Positions 18,433 through 27,526 of a stretch of 64,000 nucleotides of DNA are shown piece after piece. How positions within the stretch are numbered: position 1 is the stretch's first letter; every line of letters starts with the position of its first letter. The DNA is from Clostridium sp. BNL1100 (GTDB lineage Bacteria > Bacillota > Clostridia > Acetivibrionales > DSM-1351). The notes below the pieces were generated by a model. It was not told the DNA's origin. It was given only the letters and a program-made list of their open reading frames with translations, and made no database searches. Both the position numbers and the translations under genes were made by a program. The stretch is from assembly GCF_000244875.1 (NCBI RefSeq), contig NC_016791.1:2237001-2301000 (forward strand), given 5' to 3'.

Positions 18433-20013
18433 TCAACGTATAGAATTTTGCCTGTAAGAAACCGGACTTACACCGAAAGTATTCTTGAAGACCACAGAAA
18501 AATATTTGGGGTTTATATATCCACAAAGACTGCTTACCTCGCCGATAGGGATGCTTGTATCGGCAAGCATCTGTTTTGCCATAGCCATACGGATACTTGT
18601 AATATATTCATTAAAGCCCATTCCGGTACCTTTTTTGAACAACGCACTCATGTATGCTGAAGTCCGATCAAATTTTTCAGCCACTATATTTAAATTAATA
18701 TCACTGGCGGCATTTTCCCTGACATACTGCAATACATCTACTATTAACTTTTTATTAGGTACATCTATACCGGCTTCATTTGCTGCCTGGTGCACCTGGT
18801 TGAGATATCTGTTTATCTCCTGTTTAAGCTGTAAAAAACTCCATAATTCAAAAAACGGAAGAGGCTTAATGATACTTTCCGTTCTTGTACTGTTATACTT
18901 TACAAGCTGACGGTCAATAGTTTTAACAAGTTGTGTATAGCTCTGCTCAATACCTGACAGAGACTGTAATGAAGGTGGTAACATAATTAGTTTTTCAAAA
19001 GAGTTAATAATTTCTGCATTTTTAATATTCTCAAGGTTATGAATTAAATTACCCCAGTCACTCTGTTCATGCCTAACTGACATAGGTATTTCCGAAAATA
19101 ATTGTACATTGTTGCCAGTACGATACAATTTATAATTGGTAGCCTCATTGGCAAAATTGAAGGTTTTGTGCAATAATATGGAGCCGTAGGCCACATCACC
19201 AATACCGGCAAATACATCTATCAGTAAATACTTACGGATTAAGCTGCAGATCTTATTTAGCTCCTGTTTTACCGAAAGGAGCATTGCCTCTCTTTTAAGA
19301 CCTTCAAATACAGCAACAATTCGTCCTGATTCATATTGAACTGTAATTACAAAATCCTCGCCCATTTCCTGAGTCAATACTTCATCTGCTATATTTTTTA
19401 CCGCAAAATCAATATAGTCCTTGTTTCCATTATTCACCTGGTATTGAATCATGGCACAGAGTAATAACTTTTCCTTAAAGCGGACACCCAAATCATAAAG
19501 CTCCGACAGACATCTCTTTGCCTCATCAGCATCCGTGGAATCCAGCAAATTCTTAAGGAGCTTTTGTTTTACATTTTCTACGACCTTCTTATTTTCACTT
19601 TCACGAACAAATTTTTCATCAATTCTCTGTTTCTCATTGGCCAAGCTTTTTACATAACCCTCAACCATAGACACAAGTTCCTGCTTTTTAATAGGCTTAA
19701 GTACATACTCTTTAACACCTAACTTTATAGCAGATTTCGCATATTCAAAATCCGCATATCCTGAAAGAATGATAAAAGTTGGGGAATACCCTGTTTCCTT
19801 GATATTCTTAATTAAACTAAGTCCGTCACAGAAAGGCATACGGATGTCGGTAATGACAAGCTGAGGTAAATGTTCTTTACAGAGTTTAAGTGCTTCTATA
19901 CCATTTTCAGCCTCATAACAGCAAATATCAATATTTGGCAACTCCCTTTTGAGTATTACGATTATACCCTTTCGTATAACATCCTCATCATCTGCCACCA
20001 ATATTTTAAACAT
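18433..20013 (-). CDS. YesN-type response regulator with AraC DNA-binding domain
   Basis: 526 residues from ATG 20013 (GGAGGGG upstream; the longer frame from 20049 lacks a ribosome site). Residues ~1-120 form a receiver (ILVADDEDVIRKG, phospho-acceptor in VITDIRMPFCDG, switch Lys in VLKPIKKQEL). The middle is a helical linker, and the last ~100 residues are an AraC pair of helix-turn-helix motifs (NLNIVAEKFDRTSAYMSALFKK, FNEYITSIRMAMAKQMLADT, EVSSLCGYINPKYFSVVFKN). The gene overlaps the kinase gene by 8 bases. By position it should activate the adjacent ABC/tetritol operon in response to an extracellular signal. Confidence 0.92.
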   Translation of the reverse strand: MFKILVADDEDVIRKGIIVILKRELPNIDICCYEAENGIEALKLCKEHLPQLVITDIRMPFCDGLSLIKNIKETGYSPTFIILSGYADFEYAKSAIKLGVKEYVLKPIKKQELVSMVEGYVKSLANEKQRIDEKFVRESENKKVVENVKQKLLKNLLDSTDADEAKRCLSELYDLGVRFKEKLLLCAMIQYQVNNGNKDYIDFAVKNIADEVLTQEMGEDFVITVQYESGRIVAVFEGLKREAMLLSVKQELNKICSLIRKYLLIDVFAGIGDVAYGSILLHKTFNFANEATNYKLYRTGNNVQLFSEIPMSVRHEQSDWGNLIHNLENIKNAEIINSFEKLIMLPPSLQSLSGIEQSYTQLVKTIDRQLVKYNSTRTESIIKPLPFFELWSFLQLKQEINRYLNQVHQAANEAGIDVPNKKLIVDVLQYVRENAASDINLNIVAEKFDRTSAYMSALFKKGTGMGFNEYITSIRMAMAKQMLADTSIPIGEVSSLCGYINPKYFSVVFKNTFGVSPVSYRQNSIR

Positions 20014-21856
20014 TTTCTTCCCCTCCGTTTTGAACACCTGATTCAACAAAAATGGTTAAAGTAATTTTGGTTCCGACATTTTGTTCACTCTCAATGTGCA
20101 TTCCGCTTCCTGCAGGACAAATCATTTCCACACGCTGATTTACGTTAATAATGCCTATTGAGTTTTTAGACTTACTTTTATTATAAATTGATTTATTTTC
20201 TGCAATACATTCATAGATTTCTTCAAGACGTTCATTTCCCATTCCTTTGCCATTATCTTCAACTGTTATGATAAGCTTGTTTTCCTCCATAGAAACATTA
20301 ACAAATATATTCCATGGGGGAAGAGAATCTTTAAAGCCGTGTATAAAGCAGTTTTCAACCAGTGGCTGAAGTATCAACTTGGGAATCATAATATTTCTAA
20401 GATTTTCGGGACACTCCATTTGATAGATTAGTCTTTTATTAAATCGCATCCTCATAATTTCTATATACTGGTCAATATTATTGAGTTCTTCACTAATCTT
20501 TACCTTAGGACTTTCCCAATGTAGGCTGTAACGCATTAAATCTCCCAAATTTGCCAGTTCGTTTGCCACTACATAATACTCGTCTATTTCGCACTGCATT
20601 CTCATATTTTCCAAGGTATTATAGAGAAAATGAGGATTTATCTGTGCCTGAAGGGCGTGTATTTCCGCTTCCTTTTGTGCCTTTTCCTTTTGGACCATTG
20701 AAATAAGCAGTCCTTGAAGTCTTTCAGCCATATGATTAAAGCTCTCTGAAATTCTGGAAATTTCATTAACCCCATCAACTTTGATACGTACATCAAATCG
20801 TCCCGATTCAATATGTGTAATCATTTTATCAATTTCTTTGAGCTTTCTGAAGAAGATTCTGGCTGCAACATTAGTAAAAACTATGATAAACACAATACTG
20901 AGAATGGCAATCAATAGCAAAAGGGTATCTACTCCTGAAGTGGAGGCAAGAATTTTCTTCTTGTCCATAACTGCAACTCTGGTCAATCCCGTAATATCAT
21001 CCCTGTCATATGCAATAAGGTAATCTGCATCACCCACTGTCATATCAGATGCGCCTGATTTTTTAGGGAACTTTATAGTGGCAAATTCTTTCATGCTTTT
21101 ATCATCGGAAGCAAAAACCAATTTTTGGTTGCGGTCAAAAATCAGATATTTCACTTCTGAATCCTGATTCAAAAGTTCGCTTGAATTAGCAAGCTTGCTT
21201 ATTGTCATATCCACTTCTATGAGCCCGATACACTCTTTCGTACGAATATCGGATATTTTTTGATAAATAGGTAATACCAATTCTTCTTTATTTTCAAGTT
21301 CTTCATAGTTTACAAGGTTTCCTAAAGATCTGTCGTATACACGCACATTTCCATATATATGCTCACTGTTGCTTTGCATAATCTCAGAATAATAATCACG
21401 GTCGTATAATCTTTCTATGTGATATGACCAATCAAAAAATTCATCAATCTGCTTATTTGAAGAATATATAACAAGTCTGTTGAATTTATTTGTGTATACA
21501 TAACGTATATTTAGAAGTTCATTTTGAACACTGTAAACATAATAATTTTTTTCGTGTGTACTTAGATTATTTTCAGGATTTAAATAATACTGGAATTCCT
21601 GACTGAAAACCAATTGATTCAGTGCACTGTTCATGTCACTTATATTGGAATTTATGTTACTATCCAGCTTTTTCAAATTCTCCTGTACCTTTTTATTTGC
21701 TTCCTCCAAAAGATTATCTCTGACAATTTCAAAATATGATGTGGTTATCACTATTGCAGGAATTATCATTATGAGTGAGAAAACAATAGTAACCTGCCAT
21801 ACCAGACTAAGTCTTGTAAGCTTTTTTATCAGTGTTTTCATTTTGACACACATCAT
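20006..21856 (-). CDS. YesM-type sensor histidine kinase
   Basis: Up to 616 residues; the ATG at 21841 (MKTLIKK) is an equally plausible start. Two membrane segments (~20-40 and ~308-333) bracket a ~270-residue extracellular sensor resembling dCache types. A HAMP domain follows (~335-385), then the His_kinase box with phospho-acceptor His409 in QAQINPHFLYNTLEN and an HATPase domain (LILQPLVENCFIHGF, VEDNGKGMG). Family members sense extracellular carbohydrates directly or through a binding protein. It is transcribed first and overlaps the response regulator gene. Confidence 0.92.
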   Translation of the reverse strand: MMCVKMKTLIKKLTRLSLVWQVTIVFSLIMIIPAIVITTSYFEIVRDNLLEEANKKVQENLKKLDSNINSNISDMNSALNQLVFSQEFQYYLNPENNLSTHEKNYYVYSVQNELLNIRYVYTNKFNRLVIYSSNKQIDEFFDWSYHIERLYDRDYYSEIMQSNSEHIYGNVRVYDRSLGNLVNYEELENKEELVLPIYQKISDIRTKECIGLIEVDMTISKLANSSELLNQDSEVKYLIFDRNQKLVFASDDKSMKEFATIKFPKKSGASDMTVGDADYLIAYDRDDITGLTRVAVMDKKKILASTSGVDTLLLLIAILSIVFIIVFTNVAARIFFRKLKEIDKMITHIESGRFDVRIKVDGVNEISRISESFNHMAERLQGLLISMVQKEKAQKEAEIHALQAQINPHFLYNTLENMRMQCEIDEYYVVANELANLGDLMRYSLHWESPKVKISEELNNIDQYIEIMRMRFNKRLIYQMECPENLRNIMIPKLILQPLVENCFIHGFKDSLPPWNIFVNVSMEENKLIITVEDNGKGMGNERLEEIYECIAENKSIYNKSKSKNSIGIINVNQRVEMICPAGSGMHIESEQNVGTKITLTIFVESGVQNGGEENV

Positions 21857-21948
21857 CCTATCTTGATTATTTGAATTTTAATAGGTTATATTTATGATTT
21901 TATGTTAATTTTTAATTAAAAGCAAGTTATGTTAGCAAATCTACCTAT

Positions 21949-22004
21949 AAAAAAGACTGCCCCAAAACAATTTTGAAATCGTTGTTTTGTGGCAGCCTTT
22001 TTTC
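21949..22004. terminator. Intrinsic terminator downstream of the TerC-family gene
   Basis: Long imperfect hairpin: AAAAAAG-CTGCC-CAAAACAA on the left, TTGTTTTG-GGCAG-CTTTTTT on the right, with two mismatches and an internal loop. T-rich on both ends. It ends the terC-like transcript on the minus strand. Confidence 0.75.
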
Positions 22005-22021
22005 ATCAAATATCAGGAGAA

Positions 22022-22861
22022 TTATCCTTGTTTTACTTCTTTTTTCCTTCCGCTGAATAAAACTGATAGCACAATACTTGATGCCAGCACAAAGAATATT
22101 ATTCCCAATGAAAGTTCAATAGGGATTTTAATGTCAAACATAAGCACTGACAGCTTTACACCTGTAAATACCAGAATCAGTGCCACACCGTACTTAACAT
22201 ACTTGAATTTTTCATGGAGATTACCAAGTACAAAATACATACTTCTAAGCCCCAATATGGCAAATATGTTTGAAGTGTAAACAATAAAAGGATCGGTTGT
22301 TACAGAAAATATAGCAGGGATTGAGTCTACAGCGAATATAATGTCTGTAAATTCTATTAAAATCAAGACAGCAAACAAAGGTGTAGCATACAGAATTTTG
22401 TTCTTTCTTACGAAGAATTTATCCCCTTCCACCTTGTCAGTAACCGGAATTATTTTTCCAAGAACCTTTATAATCTTACTATCCTTTACCGAGTTATTAT
22501 CTTCATTCTTAAAAATCATTCTTATGCCGCTAATAATGAGAATAGCTCCAAATACATAAAGAATCCAGTGGAACATATTAACAATCGTAACACCAAGTAA
22601 AACGAATATAAGTCTTAGTATCAGTGCTCCGACTATACCGTAATTCAGTACTCTTCTTTGATATTCTTGCTTTATGCCAAAGCTGCTGAATACCATAATA
22701 AATAGAAAAAGATTATCGATACTTAAGCTTTTTTCTATTACATAGCCACCTAGAAATTCCAATGCCGGTTCCTTGCCCATAAATAAGTATATTCCGGCAT
22801 TAAAGGCTAAAGCCAACCCTATCCAGAACATAACCCACTTTAGTGCTTTTTTTGTAGACAT
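22022..22861 (-). CDS. TerC-family integral membrane protein (Alx-like), probable Mn2+ exporter
   Basis: 279 residues with about eight membrane helices and the family core: GGYVIEKSLSIDNLFLFIMVFSSF (~38-61) and, near 170, LILIEFTDIIFAVDSIPAIF with the acidic residues that coordinate metal. Alx/TerC proteins move or protect against excess Mn2+ in studied bacteria, and the leader here carries the Mn2+ riboswitch, which supports that role. It likely metallates or protects secreted enzymes by lowering cytosolic Mn. Start ATG behind AGGAGGATGTTAA. Monocistronic. Confidence 0.9.
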   Translation of the reverse strand: MSTKKALKWVMFWIGLALAFNAGIYLFMGKEPALEFLGGYVIEKSLSIDNLFLFIMVFSSFGIKQEYQRRVLNYGIVGALILRLIFVLLGVTIVNMFHWILYVFGAILIISGIRMIFKNEDNNSVKDSKIIKVLGKIIPVTDKVEGDKFFVRKNKILYATPLFAVLILIEFTDIIFAVDSIPAIFSVTTDPFIVYTSNIFAILGLRSMYFVLGNLHEKFKYVKYGVALILVFTGVKLSVLMFDIKIPIELSLGIIFFVLASSIVLSVLFSGRKKEVKQG

Positions 22862-22892
22862 TTAACATCCTCCTGATTTTAAAATTATATAT

Positions 22893-22938
22893 AAAAAAAG
22901 ACTTTTAACATAATCAGTTTAAGATTATGTTAAAAGTC
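22893..22938 (-). terminator. Riboswitch-controlled terminator before the TerC-family gene
   Basis: Perfect 16-base stem (22900-22915 / 22923-22938) with a 7-base loop, followed on the minus strand by seven T. Its 5' arm begins at the GACTTTTAA that also closes the riboswitch aptamer, so the two structures exclude each other: transcriptional control. Confidence 0.88.
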
Positions 22939-23020
22939 TCGTTAACCGTATAGGAAACTAAGCCAGATGCAGCTGCATCATGTATGTTGACTTAGTTATT
23001 TAATAACTACTCCCCTTTAA
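22935..23020 (-). promoter_or_regulatory. yybP-ykoY (Mn2+-sensing) riboswitch
   Basis: The minus-strand RNA has the family hallmarks: AAAGGGGAGTAG at its 5' end (about 23007-23018), the AGTCAACATAC core, a variable hairpin (GATGCAGCTGCATC), GGCTTAG, and the closing AACGAGACTTTT. Known members bind Mn2+ and turn on exporters by preventing termination. A TATAAT at 23028-23033 places the transcription start at about 23021, right at the aptamer. The region lies directly behind the stop of the flavoprotein gene at 23073. Confidence 0.9.
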
Positions 23021-23072
23021 CGAATTTATTATAATATACAAACCATATTTACGTCTATTAAGAGAATGTTAA

Positions 23073-23963
23073 TTATATGTTAATTAATTCTGCTCTCCTA
23101 ATAAATTCAGTAATTCTTCCGGCAGCCAATGCACCCTGGCCAACCGCCGTAGCTATCTGCTTGAAACCACCGGTGCAGTCGCCTGCTGCATACAGGCCCT
23201 CTATGTTGGTTTTCTGGTTTTCATCCACAACAATAGATGCACCCTTTGTCAATACACCAAGTCTTTTTGCAAAATCAATGCCGGAAGCAATATCATTTGC
23301 AACAAACAATCCATCCAGCTTTTCAAAGGAGCCATCGGTAAAATATATGGACTCAAGACAGTCCTTTCCGTTAAGCTTTTGTATGGATTTATTCACTATT
23401 CTGAAATTCTCATGCAATTTATTATAATCACCCTTGTATTCCAGCTCCATTCCATTTGTATATATGGTGATATCATTGGCAAAGGCTTTTAGCTCTTCAG
23501 CTTCATGTATGGCGAAATCCTTATTGCCGAGGACACCAACCTTCAACCCCCTGTAAAAAAAGCCATCGCAGGTTGTGCAGTAACTTACTCCTATTCCCTC
23601 CATTTCCTTGAGACCGTCTATTTCTAATTTTTTCTGTGGTTGACCGCTTGCCAATAATACCGTTTTTGCATAATAGCTCTTCTCATGGGTAATAACTTCA
23701 AAATTGTCTGTCTTGTTAATTCCCAAAACTTCTTCATCAGTAATATCAGCTCCGAGTCTTCGAGCCTGTAGCTCACCTGCTTTTAATAAATCACTGCCGC
23801 TGACGGCTTCGGAAAATCCAAAATAATTTTCAATTTTGGAGGCTTTAAAAAGTCCGCTGTTGCTCTGACCTATTACAAGTGTTTTGAGATTTGCCCTGAC
23901 TGTATAAATGGCAGCAGATAGGCCTGCCGGTCCTTTTCCAACAATAATTACATCATATATCAT
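23073..23963 (-). CDS. Thioredoxin-reductase-like flavoprotein, possibly ferredoxin-dependent
   Basis: 296 residues, usual low-Mr TrxR length. FAD site IVGKGPAGLSAAIYTVRA at the N-terminus and AAGDCTGGFKQIATAVGQGALAA at the C-terminus; redox pair CTTC in VSYCTTCDGFFYRG (~130). In the second domain the usual GGGDSA is replaced by LGNKDFAIHEAEE, and the HRR-type NADPH 2'-phosphate motif is missing (IYTNGMELEYKGD in its place). This pattern is known from ferredoxin-linked flavin thioredoxin reductases of clostridia, so NADPH use is doubtful. It overlaps the sulfite reductase gene by 4 bases (ATGA), suggesting coupled translation and an electron-transfer or sulfur-relay role. Last gene of the sulfate operon. 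Confidence 0.75.
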   Translation of the reverse strand: MIYDVIIVGKGPAGLSAAIYTVRANLKTLVIGQSNSGLFKASKIENYFGFSEAVSGSDLLKAGELQARRLGADITDEEVLGINKTDNFEVITHEKSYYAKTVLLASGQPQKKLEIDGLKEMEGIGVSYCTTCDGFFYRGLKVGVLGNKDFAIHEAEELKAFANDITIYTNGMELEYKGDYNKLHENFRIVNKSIQKLNGKDCLESIYFTDGSFEKLDGLFVANDIASGIDFAKRLGVLTKGASIVVDENQKTNIEGLYAAGDCTGGFKQIATAVGQGALAAGRITEFIRRAELINI

Positions 23964-24829
23964 TTTTGCAAAGCCCCTTCCAGTTCCTTTTCAAATAATT
24001 CCCAGCCTACCCGTTCAACAGTATACCTGAAACGCTCACCCTTTTTCCCGTGCTTTTGAAAAAATCCAAGAGTGGTATCAACAATTTCGAACAGCTCATC
24101 TTTTGAGAATACAATTGGGAGAAGCTGTTTTCCTATTGCTATTCTGTTTCCGAACAGACCTCCGAAGTAAACGATAAGGCCACTTTTTCCTTCCCACGCT
24201 TCTTTAGGACACGCTTTTACGCAGCGGTCGCAATATCTGCAGGCAGATATATCATAGGAAAAGCTTTTTGTGCCTTTATCAACAGTTATGGCCTTGTGAC
24301 GGCAAACAGCTTCACATAGACCGCAATAGGTGCAATTATTCTTATTCCACCGGGGTTTGACAGCTCCCTTGACGCCAAGATCATTTTCTTCAGCTTTCAG
24401 GCAGTTATTACTACAAGCAGTGATGCCAAGCTTAAATTTGTGAGGCAATTCCTTCCCGTAATACCTCTTGCCAAACTCATTTGCAAGGTCTGTGGAATCT
24501 ATAAGTCCGTTCCGACATACACCATTTCCCTGACAGGCTGTAATCGTCCTTACTCTTGGCCCACTGGCAGCTGGGTATAATTCTGCCTCAGCAAGTTCCA
24601 GCTTGACTGTTTCGATGTCCTCGAGCTTAATAAACGGGATTTCAATACTTTGCCTTGAAGTCATATGTATATAACCATGTCCATATTTCCTTGCAATTTC
24701 ATATACTTTAAGCAATTGTTCTGCCTGAATCCGTCCGCCGACAATGCCTAATCTCATAGAAAAATTATTTTTTTGAATCTGCTGAATGAATCCGCCATTT
24801 TTCAATTCCTTGTAATCTACCTGTCCCAT
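23960..24829 (-). CDS. Compact siroheme sulfite (or nitrite) reductase with ferredoxin domain
   Basis: 289 residues, about half the size of assimilatory CysI. N-terminal ferredoxin-like half-domain (GGRIQAEQLLKVYEIARKYG, MTSRQSIEIPF). The siroheme-[4Fe-4S] ligands appear as TACQGNGVCRNG (~97-108) and GITACSNNCLK (~135-145). A two-cluster ferredoxin insert follows: CTYCGLCEAVC (~166-176) and CRYCDRCVKACPKEAW (~197-212). This resembles anaerobic AsrC and Dsr-like small reductases. In an operon with ATP sulfurylase and APS reductase its substrate should be sulfite, reduced by six electrons to sulfide. No CysJ-type flavoprotein is present; the adjacent flavoprotein or free ferredoxin could be the donor. 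Confidence 0.85.
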   Translation of the reverse strand: MGQVDYKELKNGGFIQQIQKNNFSMRLGIVGGRIQAEQLLKVYEIARKYGHGYIHMTSRQSIEIPFIKLEDIETVKLELAEAELYPAASGPRVRTITACQGNGVCRNGLIDSTDLANEFGKRYYGKELPHKFKLGITACSNNCLKAEENDLGVKGAVKPRWNKNNCTYCGLCEAVCRHKAITVDKGTKSFSYDISACRYCDRCVKACPKEAWEGKSGLIVYFGGLFGNRIAIGKQLLPIVFSKDELFEIVDTTLGFFQKHGKKGERFRYTVERVGWELFEKELEGALQK

Positions 24830-24852
24830 ATCTCCTCAACTCCATTTTTATT

Positions 24853-26607
24853 TTAGTTTTTAATTAAGCCAAACAGGGAATCAACAACTTCCCCGATATC
24901 CGAATATTTGATATCTGCATCAGGCACATAGCTGTCAAATGGTGATTCTCCTATATTAACAATTATTATTTCATGAGTCTGGTTCAGCAGCTTTAGTTTT
25001 TCCGCTTCATAATCGTCAAGATTGAATACAGAGGTAATAAATATTTGCCCGGCATCAGTAAATAATCTGGCGAATGCACCAATCTGCCTTATCTGGCTGT
25101 CCCTGTCACCGGAAACAGCTGTAAGGCTTGCTATACCGAGGTAGTAGGTCGTATAATTTGATTTGAACAATTTGTACTCAAGTTCTTTTCCAATCTTGTG
25201 TATGGACTGTTCATATTCTTCATTACCTGAGGTTAAAACAACGAACTTAGCTTTGTGTCCATATGAATCTTCTCTCATATTTGAAGAGACCAATCCCTGC
25301 TCCCAGAGAAATTCACTTTGCCCTATATTCTGATGTAAAGTACTCCCTTTGTCAGAAACACCCTCCAGAATAATTCCGCCTCCTGATATTTCATAATTAT
25401 CAACAATAACGAATCTACCTGTCAGTTCCATATGAGAAATAGGGTCAAAGGCGATGGGTTTTACGGTTTCAAGTATACACTCTGCCACATCATGTCTTTC
25501 AACCTGATTCTTGAAGGTATCTATATTAAGTTCTGCTGCATCAATTATATTCAAAATTTCTGCCAGCTTTACTGTAATTCTTGAAGTTCCTATCTTAAGC
25601 TTGTAATCTTTATTTTTTATTAATGGTAATTTACCTACCCAAAAAATATTTACTCTGAAACGCGAGCTTAAAACCGGCTGAATTTCATCTGCTCTGACCA
25701 TCAGCTCTCCTGATTTTATGTATATCTGTGTTTTCAATGTCACGCCTATTGCCTGGCCGACGTTGGCTTTTTCCGCAGGATTTACATTAAAGCCCTCAAT
25801 GCTGTTTATAACACTTTTCTTTTTCGAAGGTAGGAAGACGACCTCATCACCTGCCTTTATAGTTCCGCTGAGAATAGTACCCGCAACGATTCTTCTGTGG
25901 TCATTTTCCTCAGTAAACTTGTAAATATCCTGCACGGGCATACGGAAGGGCAGTTGGCTGTCTTCCTTCCTGTTTGCGAAGGAATCTAATTGCCTCAGGA
26001 CTGTAGGGCCGTCATACCATGGTGTCTCACAGGATTTCTCAGCAACGTTGTCACCGTTAAATGCACTTATCGGAATGAAGTTTATAGGATTTATATTGAT
26101 TTTGTTCAAGAATTCTGTAAACTCCTCGGTTATAGAATTAAAAACATCTCTGTCAAAGTCTACCAAATCCATTTTATTAACCAAAACCACAACCTGCTTG
26201 ATTCCAAGCATTGAAACAATGTGCCCGTGACGCTTTGAGTTCTCCTTTATTCCCTCTTTGGCGTCTATTACCAGAAGTGCTGCTTCTGCCCTTGAAGCAC
26301 CCGTTACCATATTTTTCAGAAATTCTATATGTCCCGGTGCATCAATTATAATATAGTCTCTTTTATTTGTTTTAAAAAAGCATCTTGCAGTATCAATGGT
26401 AATTCCCTGTGCCTGTTCGTCTTTGAGTGCATCTAAAAGAAATGCGTATTCAAAGGGTCTGGAATTCTTCCTACAGTATTCCTTAACCGATTCTAGCTTA
26501 CCTTCAGGCAGTGAACCGGTGTCTGCCAGCAGCCTTCCTATCACCGTACTCTTTCCGTGATCCACATGACCTACAATTACTATGTTCATTTGCTCTCTGT
26601 TTTCCAT
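24853..26607 (-). CDS. cysN: Sulfate adenylyltransferase large subunit (CysN) with degenerate APS-kinase-like tail
   Basis: 584 residues from ATG 26607, which begins one base after the cysD stop codon. EF-Tu-like GTPase: G1 [10 protein letters not shown]3 DAPGH, G4 NKMD, followed by two beta-barrel domains (to ~430). GTP hydrolysis drives ATP + sulfate to APS on CysD. The last ~165 residues resemble an APS kinase ([28 protein letters not shown] is the family core, written here from two joined motifs), but the P-loop is replaced by [13 protein letters not shown], so kinase activity should be lost. This fits a pathway that reduces APS directly. The tail may keep an adenylate-binding or structural role. 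Confidence 0.92.
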   Translation of the reverse strand: MENREQMNIVIVGHVDHGKSTVIGRLLADTGSLPEGKLESVKEYCRKNSRPFEYAFLLDALKDEQAQGITIDTARCFFKTNKRDYIIIDAPGHIEFLKNMVTGASRAEAALLVIDAKEGIKENSKRHGHIVSMLGIKQVVVLVNKMDLVDFDRDVFNSITEEFTEFLNKININPINFIPISAFNGDNVAEKSCETPWYDGPTVLRQLDSFANRKEDSQLPFRMPVQDIYKFTEENDHRRIVAGTILSGTIKAGDEVVFLPSKKKSVINSIEGFNVNPAEKANVGQAIGVTLKTQIYIKSGELMVRADEIQPVLSSRFRVNIFWVGKLPLIKNKDYKLKIGTSRITVKLAEILNIIDAAELNIDTFKNQVERHDVAECILETVKPIAFDPISHMELTGRFVIVDNYEISGGGIILEGVSDKGSTLHQNIGQSEFLWEQGLVSSNMREDSYGHKAKFVVLTSGNEEYEQSIHKIGKELEYKLFKSNYTTYYLGIASLTAVSGDRDSQIRQIGAFARLFTDAGQIFITSVFNLDDYEAEKLKLLNQTHEIIIVNIGESPFDSYVPDADIKYSDIGEVVDSLFGLIKN

Positions 26608-26608
26608 A

Positions 26609-27490
26609 TTACATATAACCCCCCCTGCGAAGTGTTTCGAGCCCGCCACCGTCATCCTTATCCTGTGCACGGCCTGATCTCTCTGCTACATTTGCAAATT
26701 TACCGCTCTTTAATTCTTCAATTATCTCACCTACATTTTTTGATGTGGATTCTACAGGAGATGTGCAAGGGTAGCAACCAAGGGATCTGTAACGTTTCCC
26801 GCTGCCCTGATCAAAATATAGTGATGTAATGGGAATATTCTCTCTCTCTATGTATTCCCAAATATTTAGTTCCGTCCAATCCAGAAGAGGATGGATTCTG
26901 ATATGTGTCCCGGGAGCAAAATCCGTTTTAAACTGATTCCAGAATTCAGGCGGCTGGTCTCCAACATCCCAGTCGTTTTCCTTGTCTCTTGGTGAAAAGT
27001 ACCTTTCTTTTGACCGGCTGCCTTCTTCATCCGCCCTCACGCCTACAATAACTCCGGTATATTTCTCTCTGTTTCCGTCCAAAACGTATTTGCCGGTTGC
27101 ATGATTCATAATATATCTGTTCCATTCGCCTGATAGTGTATTTTTCAATGCTTCCGATTTAAGTTGTTGGCAGCAGGTTATGCGGTCTGCATTTCCGTCT
27201 GGGAAGGTTTTTTTCTGTGCCAGTGCTTCACTGTTTTCACCATATACCATGGTCAGTTTCCACTTTAACGCCAGATCGTCTCTGTATTTTATCATTTCAG
27301 GAATCTTATAATGTGTATCGATATGCACAAGGGGGATGGGTACATGACCAAAAAAGGCCTTCCTTGCCAGCCATAAAAGAACTGTACTATCCTTTCCTAT
27401 AGACCATAGCATGCATATATTTTTAAATTCTCTGTATGCTTCCCTTAGTATGTAAACACTCTGTGCCTCCAATTTATCCAAGTGATTCAT
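26609..27490 (-). CDS. cysD: Sulfate adenylyltransferase small subunit (CysD)
   Basis: 293 residues, full length. PP-loop ATP-pyrophosphatase with the [19 protein letters not shown] motif (~28-46; the canonical SGGKDS is SIGKDS), [21 protein letters not shown] (~150-170, in two overlapping motifs) and the C-terminal [16 protein letters not shown]. Forms APS from sulfate and ATP together with CysN, whose gene starts immediately downstream. Start ATG follows GGAGGTTAGTT. Confidence 0.95.
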   Translation of the reverse strand: MNHLDKLEAQSVYILREAYREFKNICMLWSIGKDSTVLLWLARKAFFGHVPIPLVHIDTHYKIPEMIKYRDDLALKWKLTMVYGENSEALAQKKTFPDGNADRITCCQQLKSEALKNTLSGEWNRYIMNHATGKYVLDGNREKYTGVIVGVRADEEGSRSKERYFSPRDKENDWDVGDQPPEFWNQFKTDFAPGTHIRIHPLLDWTELNIWEYIERENIPITSLYFDQGSGKRYRSLGCYPCTSPVESTSKNVGEIIEELKSGKFANVAERSGRAQDKDDGGGLETLRRGGYM

Positions 27491-27526
27491 AACTAACCTC
27501 CATATAATAAATAATTTTTTACTACG

